Source of the DNA: Pseudomonas sp. S31
Lineage (GTDB): Bacteria > Pseudomonadota > Gammaproteobacteria > Pseudomonadales > Pseudomonadaceae
Assembly: GCF_016648105.1 (NCBI RefSeq)
Contig: NZ_JACVVE010000023.1
Location: forward strand, 1-64,000
Direction of reading: 5' to 3'
Length of the DNA stretch: 64,000 bases
Shown here: piece after piece, positions 52,126-61,324 of the stretch
Position numbering within the stretch: the first letter of the stretch is position 1
Layout: every line of letters starts with the position of its first letter
The notes under the pieces: model-generated
The model's input: the letters and a program-made list of their open reading frames with translations, nothing else
What the model was told of the DNA's origin: nothing
Databases searched by the model: none
Position numbers and translations under genes: made by a program

Positions 52126-53352
52126 TCAGGCAGAGGTTGCCCGCAGCTGGTCGTTTTGTTCGGTCCTACCCGCCAACGGCAGCTGGATGCTGAACGTGGC
52201 GCCCTCGCCTTCCGCGCTGTCGACCCGAATGCAACCACCATGGGCCTGGACGATCTGCTCGGAGATATACAACCCCAACCCCAGGCCACCACTGGCCTGC
52301 TGCGCCGAAACCCGCTCGAACTGCTGGAAGATACGTTGCTGGTTTGCCGAGCTGATGCCGATGCCCTGGTCCTGCACCTGCACCCAGGCCATGGCGTCGC
52401 GTTCGAACACCCGCACGTGGATCGGCTTGCGTTCGCCGTAGCGCAAGGCATTGGACAACAGATTGGCCAGCACCTGCTCGATGCGGAATTCATCCCACTC
52501 GCCGAGCACAGGCTCGCAAGGGTGCAATTCTATATGGGTTTCCAGGGCCGTGGCCTGGGCCGCGAAGTTTTCCACCAGGCTGCGCGCCAGCTGCGCCAGG
52601 TCGAAGGCCTTGGGCCGTATCGACAGCTTGCCGGTGCGGATGCGCGAGACGTCGAGCATGTCTTCGATCAGGCGGATCAGGCTGTTGATCTGTCGCTCGT
52701 CACGCTCGACCATGGCATGCAGCTTGTCCTCGCTGAAGGCGTCGAAGTTGCCCCGCGCCAGGTGCATCTTGCGCAACTGGGTTTCCAGGATCAGGCCGTT
52801 CAGTGGCGTGCGCACTTCGTGGGAGACGATCGACATGAAATCGTCGCGCATGCGCACCGCATGTTCCAGTTCGCAACGTGCCACCTGCAACTGGACGAGC
52901 AACTGCTCCTGCTCCTGGCGGCTCTGTTCCAGCGCCTGCAACTGGCGATCCAGGGCCTTGCGCTGGCGGTACAGCTCGACGAACACGGTGACCTTGCTCT
53001 TGACCGCCAGGGTTTCCAGCGGTTTGTGCAGGAAGTCCACCGCGCCGCTTTCGTAGCCCTTGAACGCGTAGTTCATTTCACGCCCGGCGGCGGTGACGAA
53101 GACGATGGGGATGTGCCGGGTCTTTTCCGTGCCACGCATGAGTTCGGCCAGCTCGAAGCCGTTCATGCCTGGCATCTGTACGTCGAGGATGGCCAGGGCG
53201 AATTCATGCTCGAGCAGCAGCGACAGGGCCTGCTCGGCCGACTGCGCCTGGTGTACCTCGCGGTCGTCGCCGTGGATCAGGGCGGCGAGGGCCAGCAGGT
53301 TCTCCGGCAGGTCGTCGACGATCAGCAGTTTGGCGATGATGTGGCTTGGCAT
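52126..53352 (-). CDS. Receiver-histidine kinase hybrid (REC-HisKA-HATPase)
   Basis: This 408-residue cytoplasmic protein has an N-terminal receiver with Asp57 (AILDVQMPG), a coiled linker, a HisKA domain with His178 (SIVSHEVRTPLNG) and a C-terminal HATPase domain (NLLSNALRYG, DQGIGIS, GGLGLGLYIS). There is no membrane segment or sensor domain, so it likely receives phosphate from the upstream hybrid kinase and relays it. The gene overlaps the end of cheB by 31 bases. Confidence 0.92.
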   Translation of the reverse strand: MPSHIIAKLLIVDDLPENLLALAALIHGDDREVHQAQSAEQALSLLLEHEFALAILDVQMPGMNGFELAELMRGTEKTRHIPIVFVTAAGREMNYAFKGYESGAVDFLHKPLETLAVKSKVTVFVELYRQRKALDRQLQALEQSRQEQEQLLVQLQVARCELEHAVRMRDDFMSIVSHEVRTPLNGLILETQLRKMHLARGNFDAFSEDKLHAMVERDERQINSLIRLIEDMLDVSRIRTGKLSIRPKAFDLAQLARSLVENFAAQATALETHIELHPCEPVLGEWDEFRIEQVLANLLSNALRYGERKPIHVRVFERDAMAWVQVQDQGIGISSANQQRIFQQFERVSAQQASGGLGLGLYISEQIVQAHGGCIRVDSAEGEGATFSIQLPLAGRTEQNDQLRATSA

Positions 53353-53921
53353 GCGCTGGATTCCAGGGTCGAGAGCAATCGCTCGATTCCGCTAAGGGTC
53401 AGGATCAGGTCGGGCCGGTGCAGGGCCAAGGCGGCCTCCGGCATCAGCGAAACCTGTGCGTCGCGGGGGTCCTGGACCACGGTCCGGCCCCCGCTTTTGT
53501 GAACGTAGGCAAGGCCCTCGGCGCCATCCTCGTTGGCACCGGTGAGCAACACGCCTAGCAGCCCGTCGCCATAGGCATCGGCCGCCGAGGTGAAGAGAAA
53601 GTCGATGGCCGGTCGGGAGAAATGCACGGGGTCCTCCTGGCTCAATGAAAAGGTCAGGTCGTGTTCCACCGACACGTGATAGCCCGGGCCTGCCACATAG
53701 ATCAAACCTGGCGACAGGGGTTCCTTGTCGCGGGCCTCGCGCACCGGCCGGCGCAGGCGCCGCTGCAGCACCTCGGCGAGCTGGCTGTGCCGGTCGTCAG
53801 GCAAGTGCAGCACGCACACCACCGGCAAGGCGAGCCCGCCGGGCAAGCTGCCCAGCACCTTGAACAGCGCCGCGACGCCGCCCGCCGAGGCGCCGATGAC
53901 CACCGCACGTACACCCTTCAT
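53322..53921 (-). CDS. CheB-type methylesterase without receiver domain
   Basis: This 199-residue protein consists of the CheB catalytic domain alone. The triad is visible: Ser12 (IGASAGG), His39 (CVLHLPDD) and Asp132 (TGANEDGAEG), equivalent to Ser164, His190 and Asp286 of the enteric enzyme. The usual receiver domain is missing, so its activity cannot be controlled by direct phosphorylation as in chemotaxis. It overlaps cheR by four bases (ATGA) and the next kinase gene by 31. Confidence 0.92.
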   Translation of the reverse strand: MKGVRAVVIGASAGGVAALFKVLGSLPGGLALPVVCVLHLPDDRHSQLAEVLQRRLRRPVREARDKEPLSPGLIYVAGPGYHVSVEHDLTFSLSQEDPVHFSRPAIDFLFTSAADAYGDGLLGVLLTGANEDGAEGLAYVHKSGGRTVVQDPRDAQVSLMPEAALALHRPDLILTLSGIERLLSTLESSACQATSSPNC

Positions 53922-54739
53922 GACTTGCGGAAGATCCGTTCGGGCTTGACCAGCGGCTCGAAGCGATCATGGTACGCCGAGAAGTCCAGCGACTCCTTGC
54001 TACCGAGGACGAGGAAACCACGATGGCACAGCGACTCGTGGAACAGACCCAGGGCGCGGTCCTGCAGCGCCTTGTCGAAGTAGATGAGCACGTTGCGGCA
54101 AGACACCAGCTGGGTTTCGGAAAACACGCTGTCGGTGGCCAGGCTGTGGTCGGCGAAGGTCACGTTGTCGCGCAGGCTGCTGTCCATGATGGCGCTGCCG
54201 TAGGCGGCGGTGTAGTACTCGGCGAAGTCGCGCCGCCCACCCGCCAGGCGATAGTTCTCGGCGTATTCGTGCATGCTCTGCATCGAATAGATGCCTTGCT
54301 TGGCCTTGTCCAGCGAACTGGGGTTGATGTCGGTGGCGTAGATGATGGTGCGTTCGAGCAGGCCTTCTTCACGCAGCAGGATGGCCATCGAGTAGACCTC
54401 CTCGCCGGTGCTGCAACCTGCGATCCAGACCTTGATCGACGGCCAGGTGCGCAGCAACGGCACCACTTCGTTGCGCAGCGCGAGGAAGTGGCTGGGGTCG
54501 CGGAACATCTCGCTGACCGGGATCGTCAGGTACTGCAGCAGCTGCATGAACATGCCGGGGTCGTGCAACACCCGCTCCTGCAGCGCCGAGACCGTGCGGC
54601 AATCGAACTGGCGCACGGCGTGGGCGATCCGGCGCTTGATCGAAGCGCCGGAGTAGTTGCGAAAATCGTAGCTGTACTTGAGGTAGATCGCCTCGATCAG
54701 CAGCCGGATCTCGATGTCGGTGTTGCGTTCGCTAGTCAA
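53918..54739 (-). CDS. CheR-type protein-glutamate methyltransferase
   Basis: This 273-residue protein has an N-terminal helical domain (YSYDFRNYSGASIKRRI) and a SAM-binding domain with KVWIAGCSTGEEVYSMAI and YATDINPSSLDKA; ISCRNVLIYF-type sequence is also present (LVSCRNVLIYFD). Classic CheR methylates chemoreceptors, but no chemoreceptor, CheA or CheW lies in this operon. Gene overlaps of four bases exist on both sides (with the hybrid kinase and cheB), which indicates tight co-expression. Confidence 0.92.
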   Translation of the reverse strand: MTSERNTDIEIRLLIEAIYLKYSYDFRNYSGASIKRRIAHAVRQFDCRTVSALQERVLHDPGMFMQLLQYLTIPVSEMFRDPSHFLALRNEVVPLLRTWPSIKVWIAGCSTGEEVYSMAILLREEGLLERTIIYATDINPSSLDKAKQGIYSMQSMHEYAENYRLAGGRRDFAEYYTAAYGSAIMDSSLRDNVTFADHSLATDSVFSETQLVSCRNVLIYFDKALQDRALGLFHESLCHRGFLVLGSKESLDFSAYHDRFEPLVKPERIFRKS

Positions 54740-57700
54740 ATTCGCTCCAGTTGCGGCAGCCAGACACGAATCAACGAGAACAGGCGGTCCAGGTCGATCG
54801 GTTTGGCCAGGTAGTCATTGGCGCCCGCTTGCAGGCAGCGGTGCTGGTCGTCCTTCATCGCCTTGGCGGTCACGGCGATGATCGGCAACTTGCGCCAGCG
54901 TGGTTGCTGTCGGATCAGGCGGGTAGCCTCGAAACCGTCCATCTCGGGCATCATCACGTCCATCAGCACCAGGTCGATGTCTTCGTGCTGCTCGAGGCGC
55001 TCGATGGCCTCGCGGCCGTTACGACCGATCTCGACGATCGCGCCCTTGTGCTCCAGGGCGCTGGTCAGGGCGAAGATGTTGCGCACATCGTCGTCGACCA
55101 GCAGGATGCGCCGCCCTTCGAAGACCTTGTCGCGGCTGCGTGCGGTCTTGAGCATGCGCTGGCGCTCGTGCGACAGCTGCGACTCGACCTTGTGCAGGAA
55201 CAGCGTGACTTCGTCCAGCAGTCGCTCGGGCGAGCGCGCGCCCTTGATGATGATCGAGCGCGAGTACTTGAGCAGGTCGGCTTCCTCCTCGCGGGTGAGA
55301 TTGCGCCCGGTGTAGACGATCACTGGCGGGAACGAGCGGATGTCCTCGGCGGTCATGCGCTTGAGCAGCTCGTTGCCGAGCATGTCGGGCAGCTTCAGGT
55401 CGATGATCATGCAGTCGTAGATGTTCTCGCGCAACAGCGCCAGGGCATCCTGAGCCAGGGCCACCGCCGTGATCTCGACATCGTCGTCGCCGATCAGGCG
55501 GGCGATGCTTTCGCGTTGCAGGTCATCGTCCTCCACCAGCAGTATGCGCTTGAGCTTCTGGGTGAGTTTGGCCTCCAGGCGCGCGAACACTTCCTTGAGC
55601 TCTTCGCGGCTGGTGGGCTTCACCGCATAACCGACGGCGCCCATGTGCATGGCAGCCTCGACCCGGTCCTCCACCGAAATGATGTGCACCGGGATGTGCC
55701 GGGTGCCCGCCTGCTCCTTGAGGCGCTGCAGCACGGTGAGCCCGGAATGGTCGGGTAGGCGCATGTCGAGCAGGATAGCGTCGGGGACGAACTGCGCGGC
55801 GAGCGCGAAACCTTCGTCGGCGCCTTGCGCCACCAGGCAGCTGTAGCCCAGTTCATGAGCCAGGTCGTAGAGGATGCGGGCGAAGTTCGGCTCGTCCTCG
55901 ATCACCAGGATGCAGCGATTGCCGAACGGCGCGCGGTCGCGGTCGTCGTCGAACGCCGGGGCCAGGCGCGCCGGCAGCGCCGGTGCGGCCTGGGGCGGCG
56001 GCGGCAGGCTGTCGACGGCCGGGCGCAGGCTGAGTGCTTCGACTTCCTCGTCCTGGGCCTCGTAGCGCTCAGGCAGCACCAGGCTGAACACGCTGCCCTG
56101 GCCAGGTACGCTCTGCACGCTGATCTGCCCGCCGAGCAGGTGGGCCAGATCGCGGGAAATCGACAAGCCCAGGCCAGTGCCGCCATAACGGCGGTTGCTG
56201 GTGCCGTCGACCTGGTGGAAGGCGCCAAAGATCGCCTGCTGCTGGTCGGCGGCGATGCCGATGCCACTGTCGCGCACCGCGAACACGATACCGCTGGCGG
56301 GATCGAAGCTGATCGACAGGCTGACCTGGCCACGCTCGGTGAACTTGATGGCGTTGGACAGCAGGTTCTTGAGGATCTGCTCCAGGCGCTGGCGGTCAGT
56401 GAACAAAGTGGCGGGCACCTGGCGCTCGACCTTGAGTTCGAAGGCCAGCCCCTTTTGCTCGGCCAGCGGCAGGAACATGCCCCGCAGGCCCTCGACCAGG
56501 CGCTCGAGCTGGGTGGTCTCGGGGCGCACTTCAAGTTTGCCGGCCTCGACCTTGGCAATGTCGAGGATGTCGTTGATCAGGTTGAGCAGGTCGTTGCCGG
56601 CCGAGTAGATCGATTCGGCGAACTTGACCTGCTCGTCACTGAGGTTGCCCTCGCCGTTCTCGGCCAGCAACTTGGCCAGGATCAGCGAGCTGTTGAGCGG
56701 CGTGCGCAACTCGTGGGACATGTTGGCGAGGAATTCCGACTTGTACTTGCTCGAGCGCTGCAGGTCGTCGGCGCGAGCCTGCAGTTCTTCCTGGGCCTGG
56801 CTCAGTTCGCCATTCTTGCGGTCCAGGGCATCGGTGCGCTCGGCCAGCTGTTCGTTGGTCTGCTCCAATTCCGCCTGCTGGGTCTCCAGGTGTGCCTGGG
56901 ACTCCTTGAGCACGCGGGACTGCTCCTCCAGTTCCTCGTTGGCGGTCTTGAGCTCCTCCTGCTGCACCTGCAGTTCTTCGTTGAGCTGCTGGGTCTCGGC
57001 CAGCACCTCTTGCAGGCGTTGGCGATAGCGCGCAGTTTCGATGGAAATGCCCAGGTTCTCGGCGATCCGCTCGAGCAGCTCGCCATCGCGCTCCGCCAAC
57101 GGTCGCAGGAAGCCCAGCTCGACCACACCGTTGACCTGTTCGTCATGAGCAGCCGGGACCAGCAATGCGCTGCGCGGCAAGCCACTGCCCAGCCCCGAAC
57201 TGATCGGATAGAAATTCTCTGGCAAGCCATCCAGGCTGATCACCCGCCCCTGGCGTACCACCTGGGCCAGCAGGCCGTGATGCTCAGCGAGCACCTGCTC
57301 GCGCGCCTGCTCCTTTGCATCGAGGCCATAACTGGCGACCCGCACCAGGCGGCCATGCTCGTCGCGCACGTAGAACGCGCCGACCACGCTGCCCAGGTAG
57401 CCGGCGAAAAAGCGCAGGATATTGTCGCCAAGCATCGGCAAGGTCAGTTGCCCCAAGACCTGTTGCGCCAACTGGGTCTGGCCGTTGCGCAGCCAGGCCT
57501 GGTGCTCCAGACGCTCGGCGGCGCGTTGCTGAGCCTGCAGGTTGTCGACGTAACTGTTGGACAAGGCCAGCAGGTCACGGCGACCAAGATAAGCCAGCAA
57601 TGCGGTGAGCCCAACGATGAACAACACGAACGCGGAGATGATCAGAGTCGTGACCGAACTGACGTTATCGTTGCGCGAGGTGCGCAACTGTTGCTCGGCC

Positions 57701-58200
57701 GCCACGAAATCGTCGAACTCCTTGCGGATTTCGTCGGTGATGCGCTTGCCCCGGCCATTGCCGATCAATGCCTGGTAATCGCCCTGGCTGCGGCGCAGCT
57801 TGATCATCTCACTACCGAAGTCGTTCCACGCTCGCTGCAAGCCGATCAGCCGGTCGATGCGATCGACCTGCGGGGGGTTGTCTTCGACCATCGCCCGCAG
57901 GCTGTTCAGGCTGCTCAAGATGCGCGGCTTGGCCACCTCGTAGGGGTCGAGGAAGCGTTCATCGCCGGTGATGAGAAAACCGCGCATGCCGGTTTCCATG
58001 TCGATCGACAGCTTCACGGTTTCGTTGGCGTTACCGATCACTCGATCGGTGTGCTCAACCCATTGCATGGCCGACAGCAGGTAATAAACGACCGCGACGA
58101 ATGCCACGGCTCCCAGCAAGCCCACTCCCAAGGGCAAGCCAATGTTTCGGCTCAACAGCTTGCGAAAGCTCTGTTGATCCATCGAGGCTGCTTGAATCAT
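54736..58200 (-). CDS. CHASE3-GAF hybrid histidine kinase with three receivers
   Basis: This 1154-residue membrane sensor kinase has a transmembrane helix near residues 22-44, a periplasmic CHASE3 domain (about 45-180), a second helix (185-206), a GAF domain (240-395), a long coiled coil (395-485), a HisKA with His496 (FLANMSHELRTPLN) and a HATPase domain (NLLSNAIKF, DSGIGIA, GGTGLGLSIS). Three receivers follow: Asp in ILLDMRLPDH, IIDLKLPDM and VLMDVMMPEM. It heads the operon with CheR, CheB, REC-kinase and a single receiver. The many receivers suggest branching phosphorelay. The ligand is unknown. Confidence 0.93.
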   Translation of the reverse strand: MIQAASMDQQSFRKLLSRNIGLPLGVGLLGAVAFVAVVYYLLSAMQWVEHTDRVIGNANETVKLSIDMETGMRGFLITGDERFLDPYEVAKPRILSSLNSLRAMVEDNPPQVDRIDRLIGLQRAWNDFGSEMIKLRRSQGDYQALIGNGRGKRITDEIRKEFDDFVAAEQQLRTSRNDNVSSVTTLIISAFVLFIVGLTALLAYLGRRDLLALSNSYVDNLQAQQRAAERLEHQAWLRNGQTQLAQQVLGQLTLPMLGDNILRFFAGYLGSVVGAFYVRDEHGRLVRVASYGLDAKEQAREQVLAEHHGLLAQVVRQGRVISLDGLPENFYPISSGLGSGLPRSALLVPAAHDEQVNGVVELGFLRPLAERDGELLERIAENLGISIETARYRQRLQEVLAETQQLNEELQVQQEELKTANEELEEQSRVLKESQAHLETQQAELEQTNEQLAERTDALDRKNGELSQAQEELQARADDLQRSSKYKSEFLANMSHELRTPLNSSLILAKLLAENGEGNLSDEQVKFAESIYSAGNDLLNLINDILDIAKVEAGKLEVRPETTQLERLVEGLRGMFLPLAEQKGLAFELKVERQVPATLFTDRQRLEQILKNLLSNAIKFTERGQVSLSISFDPASGIVFAVRDSGIGIAADQQQAIFGAFHQVDGTSNRRYGGTGLGLSISRDLAHLLGGQISVQSVPGQGSVFSLVLPERYEAQDEEVEALSLRPAVDSLPPPPQAAPALPARLAPAFDDDRDRAPFGNRCILVIEDEPNFARILYDLAHELGYSCLVAQGADEGFALAAQFVPDAILLDMRLPDHSGLTVLQRLKEQAGTRHIPVHIISVEDRVEAAMHMGAVGYAVKPTSREELKEVFARLEAKLTQKLKRILLVEDDDLQRESIARLIGDDDVEITAVALAQDALALLRENIYDCMIIDLKLPDMLGNELLKRMTAEDIRSFPPVIVYTGRNLTREEEADLLKYSRSIIIKGARSPERLLDEVTLFLHKVESQLSHERQRMLKTARSRDKVFEGRRILLVDDDVRNIFALTSALEHKGAIVEIGRNGREAIERLEQHEDIDLVLMDVMMPEMDGFEATRLIRQQPRWRKLPIIAVTAKAMKDDQHRCLQAGANDYLAKPIDLDRLFSLIRVWLPQLERI

Positions 58201-58450
58201 GTAGTAACGCCCGAGCGAAAAAAATCCATTGATCGATATGGCTGACAGTGCCTGTTGTTGTATGCCACTGCTGCTTGGCCTATTGCGAGTCTAACCAGAC
58301 TTTGCCGGCTTCGGCAGGGCATTTAGCCAGTATTTGAAGCGGGCATGCGCCAATCGTTCCATCGGATTACGACGATCTGTATCCTGACGGAACTTCTGCC
58401 GTGCTCCGGCGCACAGAAGAAAGACATTCATTTCTGTACAGGATCGAACC

Positions 58451-58804
58451 ATGCAGCACCTTCTGGTTGTCGAAGACGACGACATCGTCCGCATGCTGAT
58501 GGTCGAGGTACTCGACGAATTGGGCTACAAGGCCATCGAAGCGGAAAACGCCAGCGTCGCCCTGGGCGTGTTGCAAGACCCCACCCAGCAACTGGCCCTG
58601 CTGATGACCGACGTCGGTCTGCCCGACATGCGCGGCGAGGAGCTGGCCGGCAAAGCCCGCGAGATCCGCCCACTGCTGCCGATCCTGTTCGCCAGCGGCT
58701 ACGCCGAAACGGTCAACGTGCCCGAGGGGATGCACCTGATCGGCAAGCCGTTCAGCATCGATCAATTGCGCGAAAAGGTGTTGGCGATTCTGGGTACGGC
58801 CTGA
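58451..58804 (+). CDS. Single-domain response regulator
   Basis: This 117-residue CheY-like protein has Asp54 as phospho-acceptor (LMTDVGLPDM), acidic Glu8-Asp9-Asp10 and Lys in IGKPFS. It is divergent from the hybrid kinase operon with a 250-base shared upstream region, so it probably belongs to the same relay. No output domain is present. Confidence 0.9.
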   Translation: MQHLLVVEDDDIVRMLMVEVLDELGYKAIEAENASVALGVLQDPTQQLALLMTDVGLPDMRGEELAGKAREIRPLLPILFASGYAETVNVPEGMHLIGKPFSIDQLREKVLAILGTA

Positions 58805-58814
58805 GAGAGGCGGC

Positions 58815-58858
58815 GCCTGCTTCGCGGGTAAATCGCAGCGGCGAACCGCCGCTCCTAC
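58815..58858. repeat. Degenerate REP remnant
   Basis: Pieces of the REP arms (CCTGCTTCGCGGGTAAA and CCGCTCCTAC) are joined by a short degenerate centre, in a 44-bp element between the convergent response regulator and cobF. It overlaps the last bases of cobF, and its TAG (reverse strand) is the cobF stop codon. Confidence 0.7.
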
Positions 58859-59610
58859 TTCAGCTCCCGACGCAACAGATAGCTGTCCATGATCCACCCC
58901 TTGCGCCGCCGCTCCCGCTCACGCACCTGCAGAATCCGCGCCTTCACCGTCGGCAACGGTCCGGTGATCAGCACCTCGTCCGCGGTGCCCAGGTAGGCGC
59001 CCCAGTAGATCACCAGTCCTGGGTCGTCCAGTTCGGCGAACGCGCACTGCCCGTCGAGCATCACCGCCACGTTGTCGATCCGCCCATGCCCGGCCAGGCG
59101 CCGCCCCGGCAGCACCGTCAGCGGCTCGCCGATGCGGTTCAGTGGCACCTGGTGACGTGCCGCCAGGGCCTGCACGCTGCTGATCCCCGGAATGACCTCC
59201 AGGCGCAAGGACGCGCCCCCCTGGCGGACCAGGTCGAGTATGCGCAGCGTGCTGTCGTACAGCCCAGGCTCGCCCCAGAGCAGAAAGGCGCCGACTTCGC
59301 CGGCCGCTAGCTGGTCATCGAGCAGACGTGCATAGAGCGCCGCACGCTGGCGATGCCATTGCCGCACCGCCGCGACATAATCGAGCGCCCCCGCTTCGCG
59401 CCTGGGGTCGGCCACCTGCACCAGCCGGTAGCCGCCTTCGGGGCGATAACGGGCCAGAATCGCCTTGCGCAACTGCACCAGTTCGTCCTTGCCCTGCCCC
59501 TTGTCGAGCACGAAGAATACCGAGGCGCGACGCATCGCATCGACCGCCTCGTAGGTGACCTGGCGTGGATCGCCTGGACCGATGCCAATCAGCAACAGAT
59601 CTTTCATCAT
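58855..59610 (-). CDS. cobF: Precorrin-6A synthase (deacetylating)
   Basis: CobF methylates C-1 of precorrin-5 and releases acetate to make precorrin-6A in aerobic cobalamin synthesis. The protein of about 251 residues begins KDLLLIGIGPGDPRQVTYEAVDA, the tetrapyrrole-methylase signature, and includes LLWGEPGLYDST and VIPGISSVQALAA. Either of two tandem ATGs (59610 or 59607) can be the start. No other cob gene is in the window. A REP remnant supplies the stop codon. Confidence 0.92.
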   Translation of the reverse strand: MMKDLLLIGIGPGDPRQVTYEAVDAMRRASVFFVLDKGQGKDELVQLRKAILARYRPEGGYRLVQVADPRREAGALDYVAAVRQWHRQRAALYARLLDDQLAAGEVGAFLLWGEPGLYDSTLRILDLVRQGGASLRLEVIPGISSVQALAARHQVPLNRIGEPLTVLPGRRLAGHGRIDNVAVMLDGQCAFAELDDPGLVIYWGAYLGTADEVLITGPLPTVKARILQVRERERRRKGWIMDSYLLRRELK

Positions 59611-59669
59611 CTTGCCCTACTCCAATCCCCGGCCATTCTCGGCCGAGTGCAGGCGTTTGGCAAAGCGCC

Positions 59670-60959
59670 TCAGAAGATCGAGAAGTTGTAGCTGACGATC
59701 ACCCGGCTTTCGTCCATGTCCCGCGCCCACTTCTCGTAGTTGCTGCGGTAGGTGGAGTTGCGCAGGCGTATGCTGACATCCTTGAAGGTACCGCTTTGCA
59801 CCTGGTACTTGAGCTCAGTGTCGCGTTCCCATTCCTTGCCCTGGTCCGGGCTGCCCGGGACCTTGATGTGGTCACCGTTGATGTAGCGGGTGAAGAACGA
59901 TAGCCCCGGCACCCCGAGCGCCTTGAAATCGTAGTCGTAGCGCAGCTGCCACGAGCGCTCCTGGGCCGCGGCGAAATCGTTGACCTGGGCGTAGTTGACC
60001 AGGTACGGGTTGCTGCCATCGAGATAGGGCATGGCGCTCTGGCCATACATGCGCTGCCAGCCGGCGCTGATCTTGTGACCGCCCAGGCTGTAGCCGAGCA
60101 TGCCGCTGAAGGCGCGATGATCGATCTTGCCGGCGCGGGCGTTGCCGATGTCATCGCTCTTGATGACGCGCAGGTCCGCCGACAGGCTGCCCACCGCCAG
60201 CGGCTGGGTGGCGACCAGGCCGAGGAAGTGCTGGCGATAGATGTTCTCGAGCTTGGCCACCTGGTACTGGGCACTGACCCGGTCGTTGAAGCGGTAGTCG
60301 AGCCCGGCGAGGTCGAAATGATCGGCCTCGATGTCGCAGGCATAACGCTTGTTCTTGCAGTGCACGCGGATGTCCTGGCGGTCGGTGGAATCGCGCGCGG
60401 TGTACTGGTTCAGACGGGCCAAGGTGAACTTGAGGTCGTGCACTTCCTCGGAGGTGAGCCAGGCGCCGTGGAACATCGTCGGCAACAGACGCCCGTCGTT
60501 GTACTTGAGCAGCGGCACGTCCGGCATCATCGAGCCGTACTTGAAGACGGTGTCGGACACCTTGACCTTGGCCGCCAGCCCCATCTTCGCATATTGGTCG
60601 GCCGAGCCACGCGGGTCGTGCCCCGAAGACGGCAACAGGCCGCTGTTGCTGTCGGCCGGGCTGGAATCGAGCTTGAAACCGATCATGCCCAGCGCATCCA
60701 CGCCAAAGCCCACCGGGCCTTGGGTATAACCGGACTGCACATTGAGAATGAAACCTTGCGCTGCCTCTTCGCGCTTGGATGCCCCCTGGCTGGAACTGCT
60801 GTGACCATCGCGGAAGTCGCGGTTGAAGTAGACCGTGCGCGCCTCGAGCTTGGCGCTGCTGTCTTCAATAAAGCCGCCGGCCTGGGCCTGGGCACCGGCG
60901 CACAACAGCAACAGGCCTGCAACACGGCGACCTGGAACGAGTGGAAAAGGGGCAAACAT
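59670..60959 (-). CDS. OprD family outer-membrane porin
   Basis: This 429-residue porin has an N-terminal signal peptide (VAGLLLLCAGAQAQA) and the OprD opening GGFIEDSSAKLEARTVYFNRDFRD. It contains QGFILNVQSGYTQGPVGFGVDALG and the C-terminal strand ending NFSIF. OprD-type porins take up basic amino acids or aromatic/organic acids through a selective channel. The ligand is unknown. The start at 60959 gives the signal peptide; upstream in-frame sequence to 61136 lacks it. No strong ribosome-binding site is visible. Confidence 0.87.
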   Translation of the reverse strand: MFAPFPLVPGRRVAGLLLLCAGAQAQAGGFIEDSSAKLEARTVYFNRDFRDGHSSSSQGASKREEAAQGFILNVQSGYTQGPVGFGVDALGMIGFKLDSSPADSNSGLLPSSGHDPRGSADQYAKMGLAAKVKVSDTVFKYGSMMPDVPLLKYNDGRLLPTMFHGAWLTSEEVHDLKFTLARLNQYTARDSTDRQDIRVHCKNKRYACDIEADHFDLAGLDYRFNDRVSAQYQVAKLENIYRQHFLGLVATQPLAVGSLSADLRVIKSDDIGNARAGKIDHRAFSGMLGYSLGGHKISAGWQRMYGQSAMPYLDGSNPYLVNYAQVNDFAAAQERSWQLRYDYDFKALGVPGLSFFTRYINGDHIKVPGSPDQGKEWERDTELKYQVQSGTFKDVSIRLRNSTYRSNYEKWARDMDESRVIVSYNFSIF

Positions 60960-61324
60960 GCAAAAGAAGTCCAGATAAAAGACAAGAAAACACTGCGCCA
61001 GCAAGGTTCGCCGGCGCCGAGACGACAGGATCGGGAACAGCCGACCATCATCTGAAATGATCCCGCAACGGCTCTGGGACGCACCATTGGACATTGGTCT
61101 AGCGAAACAGCCGGGTACCTTGGGAAACCTTTGCAAGCCTTTTAACGATCGCGCGAGAAACTTGGAAAGTTCCGGCGTTATATATAAAAAGTTGCGGTTT
61201 ACCTAGTTTAGTTCAAGGACTACACTCGTGCTTAGCGAACAGCCTTACCCACCCGCGTGGCCGGCGTTAATTCTCTCCAATGTTCGTCACGCCATGCCAC
61301 GGACGCCAGACAGGAGTGATTACA
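60960..61324. promoter_or_regulatory. OprD / TurB intergenic region with a putative sigma70 promoter for turB
   Basis: This 365-base divergent gap holds no gene I can support. Near turB it is strongly AT-rich, a typical target of MvaT-type proteins and so a possible autoregulatory site. A possible promoter reads TTTACC (61198-61203), 17 bases, TACACT (61221-61226), each box with four of six consensus bases. Confidence 0.45.

Noticed and set aside
55825..58245. An 806-codon plus-strand frame opposite the hybrid kinase.
   Set aside because: Antisense to conserved kinase domains, with no recognisable protein features.
58390..58425. An AlgU/SigX-like promoter (GAACTT) upstream of the response regulator.
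   Set aside because: The -35-like GAACTT is present but no acceptable -10 (TCTGA or TCAAA) occurs 16-17 bases downstream.
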